A DNA stretch of 64,000 nucleotides. It comes from Corynebacterium sp. ACRPH. Its GTDB lineage: Bacteria; Actinomycetota; Actinomycetes; Mycobacteriales; Mycobacteriaceae. Each line of letters begins with the position of its first letter. Within the stretch, counting starts at the first letter, position 1. The DNA lies in NCBI RefSeq assembly GCF_022347285.1, contig NZ_JAKRND010000002.1:124001-188000 (forward strand), written 5' to 3'. The translations under genes were made by a program, and so were the position numbers. This document shows, piece by piece, positions 1-8,491 of the stretch. The notes under the pieces are model-generated. The model saw nothing but the letters and a program-made list of their open reading frames with translations, did no database searches and had not been told where the DNA came from.

Positions 1-92
1 TTTGCGTCTGCGGCACCTTCGGTGTCCGCAACGATTCCGGCGAGCAGGGCTTCGCCGATGTTTCCTCCGCCAATAATTCCAATTTGAGTCAT
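1..92 (-). CDS. proC: pyrroline-5-carboxylate reductase, N-terminal part
   Basis: Only the first 30 codons lie in the window and the gene runs off the left edge. The N-terminus reads MTQIGIIGGGNIGEALLAGI, which is the glycine-rich dinucleotide-binding turn (GxGxxG type) that opens ProC. The enzyme reduces pyrroline-5-carboxylate to proline with NAD(P)H in the cytosol. The start is the ATG whose complement is at 90-92. The neighbourhood (ppx, a Lys/Ala-rich membrane protein, then proC) is the same order seen in Mycobacterium around Rv0496-Rv0500, which supports the call despite the short fragment. Confidence 0.85.
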   Translation of the reverse strand, partial: MTQIGIIGGGNIGEALLAGIVADTEGAADA

Positions 93-199
93 ATAAACCA
101 GCGTGCCAGGATTGGCGGCTTCCTGCTACCCCGCCCGTTCCTAGCCCCCAGGTTCTAGTTCCCCCGAACTTTCGCTAGTTCCCCACAAAACCCAAAGGA

Positions 200-219
200 C
201 GCTGGTTCCCCAACCAGCG
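200..219 (-). terminator. hairpin downstream of the Lys/Ala-rich membrane protein gene
   Basis: A perfect 8-bp stem, CGCTGGTT with AACCAGCG, is separated by four C bases. On the minus strand it follows the stop of the 245-1297 gene and is trailed by a moderately T-rich stretch. Likely an intrinsic terminator; the T-run is weak. Confidence 0.5.
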
Positions 220-244
220 CCCCGCTCACGTCACAGGAGACTTC

Positions 245-1297
245 TTACAGCCCCTGGATTAGTCGTGGCCCGATCGTCAGCACCAAACCAACGACGGCGG
301 CCAGGATCATCAGCAGCTTGTCGCGGTGCCGCAGCAGCGCGTGCACCAACCCGACCAACAGCAGTGTCACTGCGATGGCCAGCACCAGCGCCAGAACCGC
401 CGGGGCCTTGGCCCACACCAGGCTGAAGCCGAAGAACACGCCCACACCCACGGCGATCGCCAGGATCGCTTGCAGGATCATCATGGGCCAGGAGATCGTA
501 TCGTCTTCGTACTCGACAACCTCTCCGTCCTCGAGGGATTCCTCGAGCTGCGCGAATTGTGCCCGCTCGTCACTGGTTGCCTGCGACTCCGACTTGACGC
601 CTACCTTGTCAGCATCGTCCGCCTCAGTCGACTTAGCAACCCCAGCGGCGCCGACTGCTCCGGCTCCGCCCGCTGCCGCTGCCGCGGCGACCCCGGCCTT
701 GCCTGGCTTGTCTGCCTTGGTTGTCTTCTTGGCTTGGGTCTCGGTCTTCTTTGCCTCAGTTTTCTTTGCCTCAGCCTTCTCAGCCTCTGGTTTTACCGAC
801 GGCTCCTTCTTGGCCTCCGGCTTTTCGGCTACCTTGCCACGCGCAACTTCGCCGAAGGTCAGCTTTTCAACCTCAGCATCCTTGACGTCCTTGACATCCT
901 TGGAGCCCTCGACTTCCTTGGCAGCAGCAAGCTGGCCGGTCTGTTCCTCCGGGCGCTCCAGAATGCGGCTTACGGAACGCTGATCCGGCTGGGGCTTCTT
1001 GCCCTGTTTCTCGGGCTGTGCCGCCACAGTGTCCTTGGCGGCAGCCTTCGGAGCGGACTTATCCGCAGGTTTATCTGCAACCTTGGCCGCAGGCTTATCT
1101 GCGGCCTTGGCCACGGACTCATCCGAAGCTGCGTCGTCCTCGGTCTGGACTACCGGTATGGAACCCGTCAGCTCGGCAACGGAAACGCCGCCCTCCTCCA
1201 AGTTGCGGTGACGGCGTCGACGTCGGCCAGTGTCAGCAGAACCTAGTTCGCGCCCGTTGCGGGCGAGAAGTTCGGCGACTGTCAGCTTCTCACTCAT
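245..1297 (-). CDS. Lys/Ala-rich protein with C-terminal membrane segments
   Basis: The 350-residue product starts MSEKLTVAELLARNG. This N-terminal motif is typical of a conserved actinobacterial family encoded between ppx and proC (Rv0497-like). Residues about 60-230 are low-complexity, built from repeated Lys/Ala/Glu/Pro units of the AAKxADKPA and AEKAEAKKTEAKK type, resembling histone-H1-like tails. The last 80 residues contain about three hydrophobic segments, starting near WPMMILQAILAIAVGVGVFF. This suggests a cytoplasmic, disordered, charged N-terminal region anchored in the membrane by its C-terminus. The function is unknown. The ATG start is reasonable because the N-terminal motif is conserved in relatives. 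Confidence 0.75.
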   Translation of the reverse strand: MSEKLTVAELLARNGRELGSADTGRRRRRHRNLEEGGVSVAELTGSIPVVQTEDDAASDESVAKAADKPAAKVADKPADKSAPKAAAKDTVAAQPEKQGKKPQPDQRSVSRILERPEEQTGQLAAAKEVEGSKDVKDVKDAEVEKLTFGEVARGKVAEKPEAKKEPSVKPEAEKAEAKKTEAKKTETQAKKTTKADKPGKAGVAAAAAAGGAGAVGAAGVAKSTEADDADKVGVKSESQATSDERAQFAQLEESLEDGEVVEYEDDTISWPMMILQAILAIAVGVGVFFGFSLVWAKAPAVLALVLAIAVTLLLVGLVHALLRHRDKLLMILAAVVGLVLTIGPRLIQGL

Positions 1298-1422
1298 CCA
1301 TTGATCCCATCACTTGATCACTTGCAGCGCAGTCTCAACTGCCCCCAAGCGTCACTTTAAACATATGTCTTCAAACACACTACTTTACTCGCCTACATAT
1401 AGGCAGAAGCAACTGGCGTTAC

Positions 1423-2358
1423 TTACGTCAAATCCGGATTATGGTCGAGCTGGCGGAAGATCACACCCTCGCGCAGCGCCCACGGGCACATGTGCAAAAC
1501 CTCAATGTCCAACTTGCGCATCGCCGCCTCGGCCACCAGCGCGCCGGCAACGACCTGGTGCGAACGCTCCGCACTCACACCCTCCAACTCCGCCCGATCG
1601 GCGGCAGTCATGCGGGAAATAAAAGCGATCAGCTGTCGCAGGCCGGCCTGGGTCAAGGTGCGCTTTACTCGCGGGCCAGCCGAAGAAGGCGCCGCACCCG
1701 TCAGGCGCGCCAGCATCCTAAAGGTCTTGGAAGTGCCCACCGCCAAGTCAATGTCGCCAGAATCCAGCAGCTTTTCCACCGGATCATTCAACTCTTCGTC
1801 GATGAACTCCCCCAGCTCCGCAACCTTCTTTTTAGATGGCGGGTCGGTATCGAACCATTCGCGGGTCAAGCGCCCCGCACCCAGGTTCACGCTGCAGGCG
1901 ACATCTGGATCCTCGTCCATGCCAATAGACATCTCCAAGGAGCCGCCGCCAATATCCAGGTCGCAAATGCGCCCAGCGGACCAGCCATACCAGCGCCGTA
2001 CTGCCAGGAACGTCAGCCGCGCTTCCTCGTCCCCCGATAGGATCCGCAGGCGCACGCCAGTTTCATTCTCTACCCTGTCCAGCACTTCCTCGGAATTCTC
2101 GGCCGAGCGGAGCGCAGAGGTAGCAAAAGGCAGCATGCCCTCGCAACGGAACTGCTCCGACATCTCCCTGGCCAGCGCCACCCCATTGAGCAGCTTCTCC
2201 TGCCCCTTTTCGTTGATGGCCCCCTTCTTATCTAGGTATTCCACCAAGCGCATGGGAGTCTTCCAATTGCTCATTGGAGTCGGCGGCCCACCGCGCTGTG
2301 CGTCGACGACCACCAGATGAACCGTATTGCTTCCTACGTCAAGCACACCTAATCGCAC
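1423..2358 (-). CDS. ppx: Ppx/GppA family exopolyphosphatase
   Basis: The product belongs to the ASKHA-fold Ppx/GppA family, which hydrolyses polyphosphate or pppGpp. The first phosphate-binding loop reads LGVLDVGSNTVHLVVVD at the N-terminus, and a second glycine-rich loop reads CDLDIGGGSLEMSIG near residue 140. The size, about 311 residues, fits the short actinobacterial Ppx type, which lacks the C-terminal HD domain. I place the start at the GTG complementary to 2356-2358, because the family begins (M/V)RLGVLDVGSN. An upstream ATG in the same frame at 2391 would overlap the divergent gene that starts at 2383. The two genes are divergent and share a very short promoter region. Confidence 0.85.
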   Translation of the reverse strand: MRLGVLDVGSNTVHLVVVDAQRGGPPTPMSNWKTPMRLVEYLDKKGAINEKGQEKLLNGVALAREMSEQFRCEGMLPFATSALRSAENSEEVLDRVENETGVRLRILSGDEEARLTFLAVRRWYGWSAGRICDLDIGGGSLEMSIGMDEDPDVACSVNLGAGRLTREWFDTDPPSKKKVAELGEFIDEELNDPVEKLLDSGDIDLAVGTSKTFRMLARLTGAAPSSAGPRVKRTLTQAGLRQLIAFISRMTAADRAELEGVSAERSHQVVAGALVAEAAMRKLDIEVLHMCPWALREGVIFRQLDHNPDLT

Positions 2359-2382
2359 GCACCCTAGCCTAATGGGTCTACG

Positions 2383-3348
2383 GTGGAACACGTGAATGAA
2401 ACGTCTGCGGAGATCGAATCGGGCACCTCGAACAACGAGCTAGCCACCGGCTATCCGGAAGGCACACCCGCTGACCTATCCATCCGCGCGGGCCACGAAA
2501 TGCCCGCTGACCATGCCCGCGAATGGCTGGAGTTCATTGACCCCGCCGATTCCGAACACATCGTCCAGGTGGATCTCACGTGGTTGCTGTCCACGTACCG
2601 TTGCCGGTTCGGCACGGAAGCCTGTTTAGGTATTGACGCCGCGAATCCGGACGTCGGCTGTTGCACCCACGGCGCATTTCTCACCGACGAAGACGACCGC
2701 GCGACCCTGCGAGATGTCGCGGAGAAGCTCACGGCGGAAGAATGGCAGAACCGCCCCGCGGAGATGGATGAATGGGAAGCGAAGGGGCGTCCACAAGAAA
2801 AAAGCGGCGACGATATCGAACCGTGGCTCGAATGGGACGAGCTAGAAAACGACGAGGGCGAGATGGAGCCCGCGTTGAAGACCGTGACCACAAACGGGGC
2901 GTGCATCTTCGCCAACCGCGAAGGGTTCCCCGGAGGCCGCGGGTGCGCACTGCACGCCTGGGCGCTGCGCAACGACGTCGAACTGACCGTGGCGAAGCCC
3001 GAAGTGTGCTGGCAGGTGCCGCTGCAGCGACTCGAAGACCGGGAAACCCGGCCCGACGGGGTGGAGATGCTGCGGACGACCGTCACCGAATACAACCGCC
3101 GCGGATGGGGCGACGGCGGCGAGGACTTTGACTGGTACTGCTCCTCGGACCCGAACTGCCACGCAGGCGGCGAGGCGTTGTGGCGCACCGGGCGCGAAGA
3201 GCTGACGGAGCTGATCGGCGAGGAGGCCTACGAAGTGCTGGCTGCGCACTGCGAGGAGCGGGAAAAACTCGCGAAGGTCTCGCCCAGCGGGTTTCCTCTG
3301 CTGTCGATCCACCCGGCGACGGCCGAAGCGCGGCGACGCGGGATTTAG
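2383..3348 (+). CDS. conserved Cys-rich protein of unknown function
   Basis: The 321-residue product is not firmly assigned. It has several Cys/His clusters: [20 protein letters not shown] followed by C and THG near residue 75, [18 protein letters not shown] near 175, a CW near 205, and [12 protein letters not shown] near 250. This pattern recalls the YkgJ/DUF3109 type of putative metal or Fe-S binding proteins, but I cannot confirm that by eye. The middle is very acidic ([16 protein letters not shown]). No signal peptide or membrane segment is seen. It is divergent from ppx. The first GTG (2383) is used here, and a second GTG nine bases on is equally possible. Codon use matches the neighbours. 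Confidence 0.6.
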   Translation: MEHVNETSAEIESGTSNNELATGYPEGTPADLSIRAGHEMPADHAREWLEFIDPADSEHIVQVDLTWLLSTYRCRFGTEACLGIDAANPDVGCCTHGAFLTDEDDRATLRDVAEKLTAEEWQNRPAEMDEWEAKGRPQEKSGDDIEPWLEWDELENDEGEMEPALKTVTTNGACIFANREGFPGGRGCALHAWALRNDVELTVAKPEVCWQVPLQRLEDRETRPDGVEMLRTTVTEYNRRGWGDGGEDFDWYCSSDPNCHAGGEALWRTGREELTELIGEEAYEVLAAHCEEREKLAKVSPSGFPLLSIHPATAEARRRGI

Positions 3349-3354
3349 GCGGGG

Positions 3355-4047
3355 TTAGGCCTCGAACTTGTAGCCCAGGCCGCGGACGGTCACCAGAATC
3401 TCCGGGCGAGAGGGGTTGCGCTCGATTTTGGAGCGCAGTCGCTTGATGTGCACGTCCAGGGTCTTGGTATCGCCGACATAATCGGCGCCCCATACACGGT
3501 CGATCAGCTGGCCGCGGGTCAGCACACGGCCGCTGTTGCGCATGAGGTACTCGAGCAGATCGAATTCCTTGAGCGGCATAGGAACCTTCTGCCCATCGAC
3601 GGTGACGATGTGGCGCTCCACGTCCATCATCACGCGATCCTCCTGCAGCACCAGGCCGTCGTCGGCGGGAGCCTCGACCTCCACCTCACCGCCGCGGCGC
3701 AGAACAGCGCGGATGCGGGCGATCAGCTCGCGGGCGAAGTAGGGCTTGGTCACATAATCGTCGGCGCCGAGCTCGAGGCCCACGACCTTATCGATCTCAC
3801 TGTCACGAGCCGTCACCATAATCACCGGCACGCTGGAGGTCTGGCGCAGCTGGCGGCACACCTCGGTGCCGGACATTCCGGGCAGCATCAGATCCAACAG
3901 GATGATGTCAATGTCTTCCGCAGCGAAGGTATCTAGCGCAGTGGGACCGTCCGGGGCCATGAAGACCTCGAAACCTTCTTTTTTCAGCAAGAATGCCAGA
4001 GGTTCCGCCAAAGACTGCTCGTCTTCGACAATCAAAACGCTCGTCAC
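3355..4047 (-). CDS. regX3: OmpR-family response regulator RegX3
   Basis: This 230-residue protein has a receiver domain (acidic pair VEDE at residues 7-10, phospho-acceptor D52 in LLDLMLPG, conserved T79 and K101 in TKPY) and a C-terminal winged-helix DNA-binding domain ending RGLGYKFEA. It is the cognate regulator of the SenX3 kinase encoded just upstream on the same strand. In related actinobacteria this pair controls the response to phosphate limitation. The 147-bp gap to senX3 is long for a two-component operon. The ATG start puts the acidic pair in the usual place. Confidence 0.92.
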   Translation of the reverse strand: MTSVLIVEDEQSLAEPLAFLLKKEGFEVFMAPDGPTALDTFAAEDIDIILLDLMLPGMSGTEVCRQLRQTSSVPVIMVTARDSEIDKVVGLELGADDYVTKPYFARELIARIRAVLRRGGEVEVEAPADDGLVLQEDRVMMDVERHIVTVDGQKVPMPLKEFDLLEYLMRNSGRVLTRGQLIDRVWGADYVGDTKTLDVHIKRLRSKIERNPSRPEILVTVRGLGYKFEA

Positions 4048-4194
4048 AGCTGCTCAATAACCTTTCAAAGAAAAATTTTTAAAGCTACAGAAAACTATCC
4101 GCCACTATCGTAACGTGCCCGCAGGCTTTAGGGAGTATCAACCCTCAAGACACCCAGTTCACTGGGGGATTACCGGAAGATAACCCGAAGGTCA
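4048..4194. other. senX3-regX3 intergenic spacer with a small inverted repeat
   Basis: This 147-bp spacer holds no gene. It contains the inverted repeat CCCAGT-TC-ACTGGG at 4153-4166 and an AT-rich stretch (AAAAATTTTTAAAG) just upstream of the regX3 start. The latter could be a separate regX3 promoter. No tandem repeat of the mycobacterial MIRU type is seen. Confidence 0.45.
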
Positions 4195-5493
4195 TTATTT
4201 GTCCTCTATGTCTGGCCCTGTACCTTCTGTGCCCAATGGACCAGTTATGCCTTCTGTGCCCTGCGCGACATCCAAGCGCCGCGCATCCGGAATAACCGGA
4301 ATTTCGCCGCTCGGCAGCTCCTTAACCTTACCCTCCTGGAAGCGTGGGAGCTCCAAAGTAAAGGTGGAGCCCGTCCCTAGGCGGGACCACAGGGAAACAC
4401 TGCCACCGTGGTTGGCCATCACATGCTTCACGATGGCCAACCCCAGGCCCGTGCCGCCTGTGTCGCGCGAGCGAGCCTTATCCACGCGGAAGAACCTCTC
4501 GAACACGCGTTTCTGATCATCCTGGGAGATGCCGATGCCCCGGTCCGTTACGCGGATGGTCACGGTATCACCGTGTGCTTCGCGGGAAATAGAAACGGGC
4601 GAGCCCTCCGGCGAATAGTTGATGGCATTGGTCAGAAGGTTGGACACGCTGGTGACCAGCAGCCCCTTGTCACCCTTCACCATCGCCCCGGAACGTTCGT
4701 CTTTCACCAGGTCGATATTGCGCGCTTCGGCTGCCAGTCGGCAGCGATCAATCGCGTCCTCGACGATCTTGTCGATGCTCAAGACCTCCAGGTCCGGCAG
4801 CGATTCCGCACCCTGCAGCTTCGACAGGCTGATCAGCTCGGTAATCATCTGGTTCATGCGGCGCACTTCAACGATCAACTTCGAGCCGAAGTATTCCACG
4901 GCTTCTTCGTCGTCACGCACCGACATGAGGGTCTCCACCAGCAGCGAGATCGCCCCCACCGGTGTTTTGAGCTCGTGGGAGACGTTGGCCACGAAGTCTC
5001 GGCGGGCGGACTCCATGCGCACGGATTCGGAATCGTCGGTGGCGTACACCACCGCAAAGCGGTCATCCGCGAGGGAGAGCAGCTGAACCTGCCCGGCCAC
5101 TGCAATGACCGGACGGTTGCTGCGCCTCGGCGGGGGTAGGAAGTTCAGCTCACGTGGCTCCTGGTCGGCGAAAACCCGCTCCACCATCCTCCACGCTTCG
5201 GCGTTAAGGTTCCGCTCGTGCACCAAACCCAATTCGTGAGCGCGTGGGTTGGAAAGCACCACGTTGCGTTTGCGATCCACAACCGCCACCGCGTCGGGCG
5301 AAGACTGGATAGCGAAGTGCAAAACCTGCGCCACCGTGGAAACACGATTGCCCTCGAGCTCCCTTTGGGTGTGAGTGTTGCGCTGAGCCTTCACCCGCTT
5401 GCGGTAGGCCCACATGCCGAATGCGCCCAGACACACACCGACAATCAGCCCAAAGAGCAGCCCAAGGGCAACCCCTGAGGTTAGAAATCCCAA
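4195..5493 (-). CDS. senX3: sensor histidine kinase SenX3
   Basis: The 432-residue membrane kinase starts with one hydrophobic segment (about residues 5-29, followed by YRKRVK). A PAS-like region (about 55-150) comes next, then a HisKA domain with phospho-acceptor H173 in FVANVSHELKTPVGAISLL. The ATPase domain has the N box (LLTNAINYSPEGSPVSI), the G1 box (DRGIGI) and the G2 box (GTGLGLAIVKHV). The short C-terminal tail is rich in Gly, Thr and Pro. Gene order gpmA-senX3-regX3 matches Mycobacterium. It is expected to sense phosphate status and phosphorylate RegX3. Confidence 0.92.
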   Translation of the reverse strand: MGFLTSGVALGLLFGLIVGVCLGAFGMWAYRKRVKAQRNTHTQRELEGNRVSTVAQVLHFAIQSSPDAVAVVDRKRNVVLSNPRAHELGLVHERNLNAEAWRMVERVFADQEPRELNFLPPPRRSNRPVIAVAGQVQLLSLADDRFAVVYATDDSESVRMESARRDFVANVSHELKTPVGAISLLVETLMSVRDDEEAVEYFGSKLIVEVRRMNQMITELISLSKLQGAESLPDLEVLSIDKIVEDAIDRCRLAAEARNIDLVKDERSGAMVKGDKGLLVTSVSNLLTNAINYSPEGSPVSISREAHGDTVTIRVTDRGIGISQDDQKRVFERFFRVDKARSRDTGGTGLGLAIVKHVMANHGGSVSLWSRLGTGSTFTLELPRFQEGKVKELPSGEIPVIPDARRLDVAQGTEGITGPLGTEGTGPDIEDK

Positions 5494-5528
5494 GGCAAAA
5501 ATCCCAAGGCTAAGACTTAGCCCGGCTC

Positions 5529-6293
5529 TTACTTAGCCTGGCCCTGTGCAGCGACTGCTGCGGCACCCGCGGCGGCTGCCTCCGGGTCCAGGTAGCTGCC
5601 GCCAGGGTTCAGAACCTTGCCGTCTGCGTCGATGCGGTAGACCAGCGGGATACCGGTCGGGATGTTCAGGCCCGCGATGTCCTCGTCGGAGATTTGGTCC
5701 AGGTGCTTAACCAGCGCACGCAGGGAGTTGCCGTGCGCAGCAACCAGGACAGTCTCGCCGTTCTTCACGCGCGGCTCGATCTCTTCCTCGTAGTACGGGA
5801 TGAAGCGCTTGACGACGTCCAGCAGGCACTCGGTCGCCGGGATCTCGGGCAGGTCGGCGTAGCGCGGGTCGTTGGTCTGCGCGTACTCGTTGTCAGCGTC
5901 GATGGCCGGCGGCGGAGTGTCGTAGGAACGGCGCCAAGCCATGAACTGCTCTTCGCCGTACTTGTCCTTGGTCTCTGCCTTGTTCAGCCCCTGCAGCGCG
6001 CCGTAGTGGCGCTCGTTCAGGCGCCAGTCGCGCACGACGGGGATCCAGTGACGGTCCGCCGCGTCGAGGGCGATGTTGGCGGTGGTGATGGCGCGGCGCA
6101 GCAGGGAGGTGAACAGGATGGTCGGCTCCAGGCCGGCCTCCTTGATCATCTCGCCGCCGCGAACTGCCTCCTCGCGGCCCTTGTCGGTCAGTCGCACGTC
6201 TACCCAGCCGGTGAACTGGTTGGAAGCGTTCCATTCACTCTGGCCGTGACGCAGCAGGATCAGATTTCCGTGGGAGTTATTTTGCTCGCTCAT
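5529..6293 (-). CDS. gpmA: 2,3-bisphosphoglycerate-dependent phosphoglycerate mutase
   Basis: A 254-residue glycolytic enzyme that interconverts 3- and 2-phosphoglycerate. Its catalytic histidine lies in [12 protein letters not shown] near the N-terminus. The substrate loop [13 protein letters not shown] and the second histidine motif [15 protein letters not shown] are both present. I chose the ATG complementary to 6291-6293 ([10 protein letters not shown]). The same frame is open for 43 more codons, but that extension is basic, unlike the family, and runs toward the next gene. The gene sits between the YbjN-like gene and senX3, all on the minus strand, in the order conserved in mycobacteria. 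Confidence 0.93.
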   Translation of the reverse strand: MSEQNNSHGNLILLRHGQSEWNASNQFTGWVDVRLTDKGREEAVRGGEMIKEAGLEPTILFTSLLRRAITTANIALDAADRHWIPVVRDWRLNERHYGALQGLNKAETKDKYGEEQFMAWRRSYDTPPPAIDADNEYAQTNDPRYADLPEIPATECLLDVVKRFIPYYEEEIEPRVKNGETVLVAAHGNSLRALVKHLDQISDEDIAGLNIPTGIPLVYRIDADGKVLNPGGSYLDPEAAAAGAAAVAAQGQAK

Positions 6294-6360
6294 ACTCCCA
6301 ATTCTGCCATGATGTGCGCCCGCGCGCCCCTGGATTCGGCAGCCCCCGCGCTTATTCTGC

Positions 6361-7017
6361 CTATTCGTCCGAATCTGCTTCTGTTTCTTGCGCTTCGCCT
6401 TGCTCACTGCCGTCAGCACCATCGCGTTCCGTGCCGTCGCTGGTGCCGTCTAGGTCGGGGGTGCTGGGGCTCTTTGCTTCGGACGCCAACTTGGATCCCG
6501 GTGGCGGCGCCAGCAGCTGGACCTCCTGTTCGGAAGGCTTGAGGTGCGTGAAGGCCGCGAGGTTCATAGTCGGTTCGCCACGGGACAGGCGCCATGCCCA
6601 CTCGTGGCGGATGGAGGAGGCGAAGCCGCGCTCCAGGATGCGGTTGAAGTCCGCATCCGCCCGCTCCAGGACCTGCCCCAGGATCCGCTGAATGTCCTCG
6701 CTGCTGGTGTTATCCGAGAACTGGCCGACCAGGTAGATGTCGCTGTTCCGGTCCAGTGTGTAGTGCACTCCGAAGCTGCGGCGGTTGGCGTGCAACAGCA
6801 ACTTGTAGACCTCTTCCTGGCCTTCCTCCACCGCGCGGCAGACAAAAGCCTCCACGCGAAACATGCCGTCCTGCGGGATAAAGATGCAGTTTGTCTTCAG
6901 GCGCTTCTCGCCGGGCAACACGACCACGATGTTGCCGTCTTGCCCGGCCGGCCCCTCGGGGAGGGTGTACTCGACTTCCGCTTCGTCCAGAAGTTCACAA
7001 ATCCTTGTGCGATCCAT
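6361..7017 (-). CDS. YbjN-domain protein
   Basis: The roughly 218-residue product carries a YbjN-like (type III secretion chaperone-like fold) domain over residues 1-165, with motifs such as [21 protein letters not shown] and [18 protein letters not shown] Ser/Asp/Glu-rich, probably disordered tail follows. The relative in M. tuberculosis is Rv0487, between mshA (Rv0486) and gpmA, which is the position here. The molecular function is unknown. I prefer the second in-frame methionine ([10 protein letters not shown], complement of 7015-7017) over the ATG nine bases upstream. Confidence 0.8.
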   Translation of the reverse strand: MDRTRICELLDEAEVEYTLPEGPAGQDGNIVVVLPGEKRLKTNCIFIPQDGMFRVEAFVCRAVEEGQEEVYKLLLHANRRSFGVHYTLDRNSDIYLVGQFSDNTSSEDIQRILGQVLERADADFNRILERGFASSIRHEWAWRLSRGEPTMNLAAFTHLKPSEQEVQLLAPPPGSKLASEAKSPSTPDLDGTSDGTERDGADGSEQGEAQETEADSDE

Positions 7018-7074
7018 ATGCCCCAAACTACATTTCCGCCTGCCCCGGCGCAGTCACCTTGGATTTCCCCGGTT

Positions 7075-8334
7075 CTACCCCGCGGGCTGGCGCTCCCCAC
7101 GGTGGCCTGCGGGCGGCAGCTCTTCGTACAGCTTGTACAGAGCTTCCGCGGAAGCCTGCCAGGAGAACTTAGCGGCGTGGCTCGGGGCATACTCCCCCAT
7201 TGCGATGCGCAGGTCGTCGTCCAACACCAGCTTGCCCAGCGCATCGGCCCAGTCGCCCGCATCGTGGCCGTCCACCAGCAGGCCGGACTTCTGATCCTCC
7301 ACCGCGATCGGCAGGCCGCCGGTGCGCGTAGCCACGACAGGCGTGCCACACGCCTGCGCCTCCAGCGCCACTAGGCCAAAGGACTCGTTGTAGCTGGGCA
7401 CGGCCACGATGTCCGCCGCCCGGTACACGCCCACCAGTTCCTCGGGCGGGCGCGGAGCAAGGAAACGCACGCAGCGGCTGATCCCCAGCTCCTCGGCCAG
7501 CAGCTGTAGTCGCTCCAGCTCATTGCCGCCTGCCCCGGAGGATCCACCGCAGATCACCACAGCCAGCTGCTGTTGGGGGTGCCTGTTCAGCAGCTCCGCC
7601 ACTGCTCGCAGCAATACCTGCGTCCCCTTCAATCGCTGCAACCGGCCGACGAAACCAATGACCTTCGTACGGAAGGGAATGCCCAGTTCGCGGCGGGAAC
7701 GCTCGGTCGCACGATCCGATCCAGGCGTGAAGCGATCCACGTCTGCCCCCGGTGGGACGACTCTGATCGCGCACGTGGTGGCGTCATAACCCTCAATAAG
7801 ATCCTGCACCTCCTGGTCCGTGTTTACGATCAGCAGATCCGCATTGTCCACGATCTGTTGTTCGCAGATGCGGCGCGATTCCGGCTCGCGCGAATCGCCA
7901 TCGGCCAGGGAGTTGTTCTTCACCGCCGCCAGCGTGTGCGCCGTGTGCACCCAGGGCACCTGCCAGAGGTCGCGCAACAGCCACCCGACCTGCCCGGAGA
8001 GCCAATAGTGCGAGTGGATCAGGTCGTAGCTCACCCCCTCCTCCCGACAAAAAGCCAGGATCGAGCCCGTAAACGCCGCCAGCTGCGTGGGCAGTTCCTC
8101 CTTGGACAGCCCCTCGTACGGCCCAGCCACGCAGTTGATCACCCTGAGCCCCGGGCGAACGTTGACTACCTCGCCCTGTAAAGGCCGGGTCGCTCGGGTA
8201 AATACATCGACGTTGACGCCCCTACGTTCCAGCTGCTCAGCAATATTTTTCACGTACACGTTCATCCCGCCGGCATCCCCCGTGCCGGGCTGCTCGAGGG
8301 GAGAAGTGTGCATGGAGATCATAGCGACGCGCAT
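7075..8334 (-). CDS. mshA: D-inositol-3-phosphate glycosyltransferase MshA
   Basis: The 419-residue GT4 retaining glycosyltransferase transfers GlcNAc from UDP-GlcNAc to inositol-3-phosphate, the first step of mycothiol synthesis. The N-terminal half has [20 protein letters not shown], the family's acceptor-binding glycine loop. The C-terminal half has [19 protein letters not shown] and the nucleotide-sugar motif [20 protein letters not shown], including the E(x7)E pair. I start at the ATG complementary to 8332-8334 ([10 protein letters not shown]), because upstream codons in this frame are not family-like. Confidence 0.93.
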   Translation of the reverse strand: MRVAMISMHTSPLEQPGTGDAGGMNVYVKNIAEQLERRGVNVDVFTRATRPLQGEVVNVRPGLRVINCVAGPYEGLSKEELPTQLAAFTGSILAFCREEGVSYDLIHSHYWLSGQVGWLLRDLWQVPWVHTAHTLAAVKNNSLADGDSREPESRRICEQQIVDNADLLIVNTDQEVQDLIEGYDATTCAIRVVPPGADVDRFTPGSDRATERSRRELGIPFRTKVIGFVGRLQRLKGTQVLLRAVAELLNRHPQQQLAVVICGGSSGAGGNELERLQLLAEELGISRCVRFLAPRPPEELVGVYRAADIVAVPSYNESFGLVALEAQACGTPVVATRTGGLPIAVEDQKSGLLVDGHDAGDWADALGKLVLDDDLRIAMGEYAPSHAAKFSWQASAEALYKLYEELPPAGHRGERQPAG

Positions 8335-8442
8335 ACCGCCCAAGCTTAGCCAGGTTAGAGCGGGGCTGGGGGCGGGTGGCGTCCACAAAAAATTTGCTTA
8401 ATTCCACCAAAGAAAACGAAAAAGTTAGATAGGGTCCAAAGT

Positions 8443-8457
8443 AACGTGCATCACGTT
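8443..8457. promoter_or_regulatory. inverted repeat upstream of fadD
   Basis: AACGTG-CAT-CACGTT is a perfect inverted repeat 35 bp before the fadD start and inside the 157-bp region between mshA and fadD. Its symmetry and position fit an operator for a dimeric repressor or activator. The regulator is unknown. The spacing does not fit the GlxR site TGTGA-N6-TCACA. Confidence 0.5.
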
Positions 8458-8491
8458 TTGAAGACTGTTTCTAAAGACCTAAGGGATCTAC

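Noticed and set aside
8352..8360. DtxR-like TTAGCCAGGTTAG near the mshA start
   Set aside because: Too far from the TTAGGTTAGCCTAACCTAA consensus to support an iron-regulator site.
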